Assembly (NCBI GenBank): GCA_964030475.1
Contig: CAXIPT010000001.1
Span: 21,108,868 to 21,172,867, forward strand
Length of the DNA: 64,000 nt
Source: Tethya wilhelma
Taxonomy: Eukaryota > Porifera > Demospongiae > Tethyida > Tethyidae
Direction of reading: 5' to 3'
This document shows, in pieces, positions 56,980 through 64,000 of the stretch; positions within the stretch are counted from its first letter, which is position 1, and every line of letters begins with the position of its first letter. The notes under the pieces are model-generated. The model made no database searches. It was not told the DNA's origin and saw only the letters and a program-made list of their open reading frames with translations. The position numbers and the translations under genes are program-made.

Positions 56980-58379
56980 TCAAACCATGCAGAAGATTGG
57001 AGGATTGATGTCCATCTTGTAGCCTTCTTGGTCATGAGCTCCCACACAGATAATTTCTAGTTCACTGGCTGGAAATTGAATGTGGCCCCCTTCCAGCTTT
57101 CCAGAGTTGCCAGCAGCAGTAACCATGACAACTCCTAGCTCCCTGAGATGTTTTATGAGGCGGGCCATTTCCTGTTGGTTGGTATCATCAGGATTGTACT
57201 TCAAACCAAAGGACATTGAAATGATATCGGGTGCAAATTTATTGTGTTCCTTCTTCATTTTGATGAGATCCTTCAGGGCATTGATGATTGATTTTGCATG
57301 ATATATTGTAGCTCCGACTGAACAAATCCATAGAGTTGATTTAGGGGCAATCCCTCCACTCTTGACATCACCAAATGGCTCTCCTCCAGCAACAAAAGCA
57401 GCCATTGTTCCGTGTCTAGCTTTGTTATCACTACTCATTGGTGTACCCCATTCATTAGTGGTCTCTCCTTCTTTTTCAAGGTATCTACGTCCTCGTAATC
57501 GTCCTTCAGCAAAGGCTTTGGTGAATGCTTTATATTCATAGTTGACACCACTGCCTATTATAGCAATTACGATGCCTTCTCCATTCAGCTTGTCATGGAT
57601 TTTGTTTAGTTCCCAAATTGCAGGAGCAGAAGTATCGATTCCTGACATTGTAAGAGGAGTGGCCACTCTTTGGAAATCACTAACAATTGATGTTTGTTTC
57701 TCATCTGATGGTTTACATGCTTCTTTTAAGATCTCAATCATACGGACATTTGGTTCTTTATGATAATCACCAGCAAATTCAAGAAGTGTTTTGTTGTTAG
57801 ATTTTCGTGTAAAATCAGCACCTTTGTGCAAAAACAGTTCCACTACATCAGGAGAGTTTGATTTCACAGCATAAAACAGAGCAGAACATCCTCTCACATC
57901 CAACATCTCTAGTTCAGCACCATGTTCTAATAGTTGTTGTACAATAGCAACATTTCCACTCTCACTTGCTAACATGAGGGCTGTACATTTGTTATCATTT
58001 GTCTGGTTTACATCAATATCTTCCTTTAGTAGCAGCTGTTCAACACATCTGGTGTTGCCTCTTTGGCTTGCTATCATCAGTGCAGTGTTTCCGTAGCTAT
58101 CCTGTAAATTGGGGTTAGCACCATGATCCAATAGGAGCTTTGAAATTTCATTGTGACCATATCTGGCAGCTATCATTAGCACACTCTCACCAGATTTATT
58201 GTATGAGTCCACATTAATGTTTTCTACTCCTAACAGGAGCTGTATACATTTTGTTTGACCCTTCTGAGTGGCTACTATAAGAGCTGAATTTCCGTCACTA
58301 TTTCTGATGTTAATTTGTGCACCATGATCTAATAACAGCTTTATAAATCCTTCATATTCATGTAAGACGGCTTCTATCA
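56980..58379 (-). CDS. Ankyrin repeat plus subtilisin-like (S8) protein, both ends incomplete
   Basis: A single long open frame of about 465 residues. The N-terminal half has about six ankyrin repeats (IKLLLDHGAQINIRNSDGNS.., SKLLLDHGANPNLQDSYGNT.., VVELFLHKGADFTRKSN). A linker (MIEILKEACKPSDEK) leads to an S8-like domain. The usual Asp motif reads IAIIGSGVNY: the Asp codon is GGC (57553-57555) where GAC is expected. His is kept (KARHGTMAAFVAGG), and so is the oxyanion Asn (VTAAGNSG). The frame ends at INPPIFCMV before the GTSMA Ser region. The 5' side stops at a single n (58380), beyond which unrelated sequence follows. Ankyrin and linker are about 90 percent similar to the ROCO gene at 59444. 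Probably a pseudoprotease or a decaying copy. Confidence 0.75.
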
Positions 58380-58380
58380 N

Positions 58381-58470
58381 CCACGATCTCACTGTTGCTG
58401 AGAAGACAGAGACGTCTAGGAGATCAAAGAAGGTCACCGCTAGAAAGAGCCCAAGAGATGGTAAGCTAGT
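58381..58470 (+). other. Exon-like duplicate of 58600-58680
   Basis: Starts at the n and repeats HDLTVAEKTE..RRSKK, ending GATG/GTAAGC; one base longer than the copy at 58600, so the two would be read in different frames. Probably a partial tandem duplication at an assembly join. Confidence 0.4.
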
Positions 58471-58576
58471 TTATATTTGTGTACACGTACACAAGTGAAA
58501 TGTCCATCACTATCCTGAACACATACACCATACGTACACACGTACACGTACACAAGTTAAATGTCTATTGTTTTAG

Positions 58577-58875
58577 CTCCAGGTTCAGACCTTCCTGTGG
58601 ACCACGATCTCACTGTTGCTGAGAAGACAGAGATGTCTGGGAGATCGAAGAGATCATCGCTAGAAAGAGCCCAAGAGATGGTATGCTACATGTAGTTTAT
58701 ATTTGTGTACAGGTACACAAATGAAATGTTGTGATCATACTGTTGCTCCATACAGAAACCAGAGACTTCTAACAGATTGAGGCTCAGATCAAAGAAGGTC
58801 ATAGTCAGACCGCACACACAGGAATATCAAACTTTATTCACAATTGGAACAGTTTGTAATATGATTTTTGTTTGA
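58577..58875 (+). CDS. 3' end of an unknown plus-strand gene
   Basis: Two phase-compatible exons, 58577-58680 (after TTTTAG; APGSDLPVDHDLTVAEKTEM..ERAQEM, donor ATG/GTATGC) and 58756-58875 (after CATACAG; KPETSNRLRLRSKK.. to a stop). Basic, Ser/Glu-rich, no domain. The rest of the gene would lie left of the n at 58380, where unrelated minus-strand sequence is found, so an assembly break is likely. Weakly supported. Confidence 0.35.
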
Positions 58876-59443
58876 ATTTCCTTTTTGTAAAGTGATGGAG
58901 AGGACTTTTGTAGACTACAGAATAGAAAGGCTCCACGGACCTTGTACGCAGGCGCGCGCGCTTAGCCATGCACTCCTAAGAAGGGGGAGTGGCCTGAGTA
59001 CGAGACTGATAAATCGTCATGTCCTAACCCAGGGGGGCGTAGCCTGCAGCTGATGCAGCTCTGCCTCTAGGTAGTGTTCATCAATTAGAGTTACACCAAG
59101 AAGTTTTGTTGCTCTTGGTTGCTTCAACGCTTGCCAAGAATCCATAGACGAAGTTGGATATCGGGCCGCCGAAGATCGGAACATTCGGCAGCTCACTTCT
59201 CATGCCGACTGCTCGATCTACAAGCAACTAATTCTCTCGAGTTTTTTGCAGGCTGATACACTCATAGGTAGCTATTAGCTGATGCAGTTAGTTTGTGAAA
59301 AGTCGTTGTGTGTTTTGTTCAATAGCTGCCGATTATTGATGCCATGCGAAGATCGGTAATTTACTCTATTGCTTATCATGCACGTGCATGTCACAAGTTC
59401 GTCGAACGGAGTCAGAGAGCGCGCGCGCGTCTGGAGCGGAGTG

Positions 59444-62400
59444 ATGGCAGCAGATTTCGAGAAGATACATTTCTATCGAACTGAACTAACTACAGCTGCA
59501 CGTATTGGAGACGTTGAACGTGTTTCTTCCATTTTGTCTCGGACCCCGGAGGGATTTGATCTCAACTACAAGAGCCCTAAATTTATTGATCCGAAATGTT
59601 CGGGGGTCACGCCCCCTCTTATTGCTGCCTCTGGAATGGGTCAACTAGAAGTGGTGAAGCTCCTCGTACAGCGAGAAGGTGTCGAGGTGAATATAGTACA
59701 AACCCATCACATTCCATTTACCACTCCACTCTCTGCTGCTGCTGCCAAAGGGTATATTGAAGTCATGAAAGTTTTGATTGAAAAGGGAGCAGATGTTGAC
59801 TGTGTGAGAGATGCGGACAGTCACTTTTGTGCTCATAGTGCGTTGTGTCAAGCTACCAGTAACAACCAATATGAGGCCGCAGCACTGCTACTGGGAAATG
59901 GTGCTAGTATTGGTGATGATAGTTATTTTCTTCTGGCATCGGCTGTTCCTATTAACAGCATTCGTGATACTAGCACTGAAAAAGACACAAAAATGAAATT
60001 GTTCAAGTTGTTGTTAGAACATGGTGCTAATATTGATTCAAGTGATCCTGAACATGGAATATCAATATTAATATTAGTGTGTCGTCGTGGCTCTTGGGAC
60101 TGTGCTCGGCTTTTGATAGAACGTGGTGTTGATGTCACTGATAAAGAGCGACACAAGGGTCTGTTGGCTGTTGTGACTAGTGTATGGAATGTAGACAAAG
60201 AATTTTTAACAATGTTACTTGAACGAGGAGTGGATGTCAATGACACAGATGATGATGAGAAAACACCTCTAATGATGGCTAGCAGCCATAATGACATTGA
60301 TATTGTTCAGCTGCTGTTGAAGTATAATGCTGATGTGAACATATCTTATCAACATGGAACTGCTCTGTCTCTTGTTTGTACACAAAGACATCATACCCGT
60401 GATCCAGATTTAGAGATTGCCAAGCTATTGATAGAGAATGGTGCAGATGTTAACCATGTTACAGTGGATGGTGGGCCCATTTTAACAAGAATTCTTAGTA
60501 AAATACAGCAGCATCACCAGCCTGAGACGGACCCTCTCTATAATAGCATGATGCTTCTACTCAAGAACAATGCTGATGTCAATTTAATTGCAGATATTCA
60601 AGGAAAGCATACTACACCTCTGATATTTGCTGTTCAGTGCATGTGGCGGGGAGAGAAGATTGTAAAGGAACTGTTGTCTTATGGAGGAATAGTTAACAAA
60701 CAAGTTCTATCAGAAGCTTTACAACATTGTTACACTAATGTGACAAGAAATTATTATAATGATAAGGAATTTTATTTTCTACCTATTCTCGAGCTTCTTC
60801 TCAAACATGCTGCTGAAGGTGTAATCCAAGAGGACACAGAGATTGGTTCATTTCTTGTAAAAGCAGTCCACCACAATCACTATGGCCAATATGGTGCAGC
60901 CAGCACAACTAGCAGTAACTATAAAATTGCTGAATTACTTCTTCATTTCAAGGCTAATGCTAATACTGTATATGATGGCACCACTGCATTGATAGAAGCC
61001 AGCTCACATGGATACGAAGAATTTACAAAGTTGTTATTAGATCATCGTGCTAAAGTTAACATAAGGAATCGCTATGGAGATTCACCACTTACAATAGCCA
61101 CCGAGAGAAATCAGGCCAAATGTGTGGAACTCCTATTGGGAAGAGAAGACATTGATGTAGATATCAAAGTACATAATGGATCAGATGAGACTTCACTGAT
61201 GATAGCTACCAGATGTGGCCACACTGAGATTACAAAGCTACTAGTAGATCACAGTGCGCAAATTGACATCAGAAATGAAGATGGAAATTCGGCTCTTATG
61301 TTAGCCACTCAAAAGGGTAAAACAGAATGTATACAGCTCCTGTTAGGAGTAGAAAACATTGATGTGAACTCATACAATAAATCTTGGGAGAGTGCACTAA
61401 TTATAGCAGTTAGATGTGGTCACAATGAGATTTCCAAGCTCCTATTAGAGCATGGTGCTAACCCCAATTTACAGAATAGTGATGGAAACACTGCACTAAT
61501 GATTGCAAGTGAGAGAGGAAATGTTGCTATTATACAACAACTATTACAACATGGTGCTGACTTAGAAATGTTGGATGTGAGAGAATGTTCTGCTCTGTTT
61601 TATGCTGTGAAATCAAATTCTCCTGATGTAGTGAAACTATTTTTAGACAAAGGAGTGAATATCTCACGAAAAACTATTGATGGCAAAACACTTATTCAAT
61701 TTGCTTTTGATTCTCATATGAAACCAGATGTTCACATGATTGAGATGTTGAAAGAAGCGTGCAAACAAACCATACCATCAGATGAGAAGCCACTAGAACT
61801 CAAGGATGCTTTCCGAATATTGGTACCATTAGCTTCCCATTGGCAAAATATAGGTGCATTACTAGGTATTTCTACTGAAGAAATGAATTCAATTAGTGCA
61901 GCAACCAAAATTGATTGTCTACGTGAGATGTTAACGATATGGTTAAAATCAAGTGATCCTGGTCCCACATGGTCATCACTTGCTGAAGCGGTTGAACCGA
62001 TTGATCTAAGTAAGGCAGGAGAAATTCGTAGGAAATACTGTTACATTCCAGCCAGTAAAACATATCAACCTGATGAGGACCAAGACACTGTGGAGGAGCA
62101 GAAAGAGGAAGCTAAGAAGAACAACACTGAAGAGAATGTGGACATTTCAGACAGTGAAGACGAAAGCAGTACACCGAACACTGAAGATCCAAGTTTAGAG
62201 GAACACTTTGCTGCTGTAGAGAAAGCCATGAAAGAAAAGGGAACACTGAAGCATACTCTATCTCACGGAATGATGGTTGGTCCTGCTCGATCAGGAAAGA
62301 GCTCCCTGACGTCACGTCTTGCTGGTGAAATGCCCATATCTGACTCACCCAGTACTGGTGTAGCTGAAAAGGTCATACAAGTTGTTGGAGTACACAAGTC

Positions 62401-64000
62401 GCACTCTATTGCTCTTAGTGTACAAGATACAATATGGTTTAAACTACTGTATGACCAAGAAGCCATTAGACTGATGAAACTAGCCACTCAGAACATCACA
62501 TCCCAACCACAGCAACCAGCTACTACCCAACTCACTACAGTGATAACACAACCTACTTCCACTTTGATACAAAGTGAAGTGGAGATTACCTCACCTATGG
62601 AACAGTCCCATGTCAGTGCCCCTGTCTGTACCACGGAACAGAGTAATACAACTCCATTCTTAAAAGAAGACTTCACAGCTCCATACCCAGAAGGATACAT
62701 ACCTCCAATGGAAGTATTCAAAGCTGCTACTACAGGCAAGGAGTTAGAGTCCCTTCGTCAACATTTCAAGAATTCTTGGTCCTTTTATCTGACAGACACA
62801 GGAGGACAAGTTGAGTTCCAAGACCTAGTTCCTCTCTTAGTTTCTGGGCCTTCTGTATTCTTCTTCACGTTTCGTCTTGATCAAGACCTCAACCAACGAT
62901 TCACAATTGAGTATCATCTTCCTGAAGGTAGAAGGTCAAAGCCATACCAGTCTACCCTCACTGTGGTGGAAGCAATCCTTCAAACCCTCGCCAGTGTAGC
63001 TTCAATGGGGACATTCACCTACAAAGGTCCACACGTTAAAAGTGCCTCCTCAAAACCTAAAGTGTTCATTGTTGGAACTCACAAAGACAAGCTCAACCCT
63101 GCTACTGCTGAATCAGAGATCAAAGAAATTGACCAACACCTTCAGGAAGTCATCATGTCAACTTCACACTATGACCAAGACATAATACAATTTGCCAGTG
63201 AATCACAACTTATTTTCACAGTCAATAATTTCTCAGAGGATGATTCAGACTTTAAAAAAATTCAACTAGGTGTTGAACGTGTTGTTTGTTGCAACAGCCA
63301 ATTTAAAGCACGCTTTCCAACTCACTGGTTAATCTTCAGCCTTGTTCTTCGACAAGAAATGATCAAAGATAAAATCATCAGTTATGATCAATGTTTCTCT
63401 ATTGCCAAAGACTGTGGCATTACAGACACTAAAGAACTGGACCATGCACTGTGGTTTCTACACACAAAGGTCGGAGTAATCCGTCACTTCCCAGTACCTG
63501 GTCTACAAGAGTTTGTGATTCGTGAACCACAAATTCTATTTGACATGATCACCAAACTGATTTTAAATACATTTACCTTTGAAAATACAGGCAAGAAATG
63601 TTCTATGGAATTTGAACAAAGGGGGATATTTACATTTGAAAGTTTTTTAAAACTGCAAAATGACACATTATCAATGTTTCCACCAGAAAAGCTAATAAGG
63701 CTACTAATACAACTCCAAATAATTGCTCCATTCCAAGAAGGAGATCAAGAGAAATTCTTTATCCCCTGTGTTCTTGCCCAGTCTGAAGAGTGTGAATTTC
63801 AGTCCTTACCTCAGAGCATTAACATTCCTCCAATGCTTATCACATTCAACTGTGGGTACTGCCCCAAAGGTCTCGCTGGAGCTCTCATTGTATACCTCCT
63901 CTCAAACAAGATGGGGTCAAAGTTCAAATGGGAATTGAAAACAAAGAAGATCCATCGGAATCAAGTATCATTTCTCATCAGCTCGTGTGATATCATCACA
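59444..64000 (+). CDS. Ankyrin-Death-ROCO GTPase protein, continues beyond window
   Basis: One uninterrupted frame of 1519 codons from ATG (MAADFEKIHFYRTEL) to the right edge, where it is still open. Residues about 25-775 hold roughly 20 ankyrin repeats (for example AAAKGYIEVMKVLIEKGADVD, TALIEASSHGYEEFTKLLLDH). Residues about 786-866 form a Death domain (WQNIGALLGISTEEMNSI..CLREMLTIWLKSSDPGPTWSSL). A GTPase domain follows: P-loop GPARSGKSSL at 946, DTGGQ (G3) at 1118, THKD (G4) at 1212, with a long Thr/Gln/Pro-rich insert between P-loop and G3. A COR-like region (HALWFLHTKVGVIRHF..LQEFVIREPQILFDMI) follows. The order ankyrin-Death-ROC-COR differs from DAPK1 (ROC-COR-Death). It probably acts as a cytosolic signalling scaffold in a death or innate-immune pathway; this is inference. 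Paralogous to the ankyrin-S8 gene. Confidence 0.85.
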   Translation, partial: MAADFEKIHFYRTELTTAARIGDVERVSSILSRTPEGFDLNYKSPKFIDPKCSGVTPPLIAASGMGQLEVVKLLVQREGVEVNIVQTHHIPFTTPLSAAAAKGYIEVMKVLIEKGADVDCVRDADSHFCAHSALCQATSNNQYEAAALLLGNGASIGDDSYFLLASAVPINSIRDTSTEKDTKMKLFKLLLEHGANIDSSDPEHGISILILVCRRGSWDCARLLIERGVDVTDKERHKGLLAVVTSVWNVDKEFLTMLLERGVDVNDTDDDEKTPLMMASSHNDIDIVQLLLKYNADVNISYQHGTALSLVCTQRHHTRDPDLEIAKLLIENGADVNHVTVDGGPILTRILSKIQQHHQPETDPLYNSMMLLLKNNADVNLIADIQGKHTTPLIFAVQCMWRGEKIVKELLSYGGIVNKQVLSEALQHCYTNVTRNYYNDKEFYFLPILELLLKHAAEGVIQEDTEIGSFLVKAVHHNHYGQYGAASTTSSNYKIAELLLHFKANANTVYDGTTALIEASSHGYEEFTKLLLDHRAKVNIRNRYGDSPLTIATERNQAKCVELLLGREDIDVDIKVHNGSDETSLMIATRCGHTEITKLLVDHSAQIDIRNEDGNSALMLATQKGKTECIQLLLGVENIDVNSYNKSWESALIIAVRCGHNEISKLLLEHGANPNLQNSDGNTALMIASERGNVAIIQQLLQHGADLEMLDVRECSALFYAVKSNSPDVVKLFLDKGVNISRKTIDGKTLIQFAFDSHMKPDVHMIEMLKEACKQTIPSDEKPLELKDAFRILVPLASHWQNIGALLGISTEEMNSISAATKIDCLREMLTIWLKSSDPGPTWSSLAEAVEPIDLSKAGEIRRKYCYIPASKTYQPDEDQDTVEEQKEEAKKNNTEENVDISDSEDESSTPNTEDPSLEEHFAAVEKAMKEKGTLKHTLSHGMMVGPARSGKSSLTSRLAGEMPISDSPSTGVAEKVIQVVGVHKSHSIALSVQDTIWFKLLYDQEAIRLMKLATQNITSQPQQPATTQLTTVITQPTSTLIQSEVEITSPMEQSHVSAPVCTTEQSNTTPFLKEDFTAPYPEGYIPPMEVFKAATTGKELESLRQHFKNSWSFYLTDTGGQVEFQDLVPLLVSGPSVFFFTFRLDQDLNQRFTIEYHLPEGRRSKPYQSTLTVVEAILQTLASVASMGTFTYKGPHVKSASSKPKVFIVGTHKDKLNPATAESEIKEIDQHLQEVIMSTSHYDQDIIQFASESQLIFTVNNFSEDDSDFKKIQLGVERVVCCNSQFKARFPTHWLIFSLVLRQEMIKDKIISYDQCFSIAKDCGITDTKELDHALWFLHTKVGVIRHFPVPGLQEFVIREPQILFDMITKLILNTFTFENTGKKCSMEFEQRGIFTFESFLKLQNDTLSMFPPEKLIRLLIQLQIIAPFQEGDQEKFFIPCVLAQSEECEFQSLPQSINIPPMLITFNCGYCPKGLAGALIVYLLSNKMGSKFKWELKTKKIHRNQVSFLISSCDIIT

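Noticed and set aside
1..64000. CRISPR arrays, prophage or bacterial operons
   Set aside because: None seen; tandem repeats are microsatellites or minisatellites and the genes have spliceosomal introns.

Overview
The window looks like animal nuclear DNA, most likely from a sponge. It is AT-rich, genes are split by spliceosomal introns with GT..AG ends, and there are long CA, TC and TAG microsatellites and many short inverted-repeat transposons. Gene content is metazoan: an axonemal dynein intermediate chain, a heparan N-sulfatase relic, POT-family transporters, a GH31 glucosidase and an ankyrin-Death-ROCO protein. The sponge assignment is inference from gene content and from several lineage-restricted secreted or membrane families I do not recognise. 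Assembly gaps (runs of N at 39232-39304 and 51149-51470; single n at 33141, 36359, 44338 and 58380) show it is a draft scaffold.

Layout. Thirteen coding exons of one minus-strand gene, an orthologue of the ciliary dynein intermediate chain DNAI4 (WDR78), run from an ATG at 47360 to 1769 and on past the left edge. Every junction keeps the reading frame. Two giant introns (about 15.8 and 21.8 kb) hold most other genes of the left two thirds. A perfect X-box (RFX site) sits just upstream of the inferred first exon. The 2.4-24 kb intron holds three tandem copies of a small secreted protein and a tandem family of cysteine-rich type I membrane proteins (three intact, the rest broken). The 26.5-42.3 kb intron holds a plus-strand multi-pass membrane protein with a 21-base minisatellite, LRR exons, a decayed SGSH copy and a second POT transporter whose 3' end is cut off. 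The first POT copy lies at the left edge.

The right third (50-64 kb) holds a single-pass receptor-like gene with a long tyrosine- and proline-containing tail (50191-53274), the 3' part of a GH31 alpha-glucosidase on the minus strand, and a head-to-head pair of recently duplicated ankyrin genes. The two ankyrin proteins share their repeats and a short linker, then diverge: one continues into a Death domain and a ROCO-type GTPase, the other into a subtilisin-like (S8) domain whose catalytic Asp is Gly. The GH31 gene and the S8 gene are each truncated where they meet (about 56.91-56.98 kb).

The most interesting leads are the effector-swapped ankyrin pair, the secreted plus cysteine-rich membrane gene clusters inside a ciliary gene, a 162-base near-identical tract shared by two otherwise divergent POT genes, and a 17-base-ended foldback element family whose arms change together between copies.
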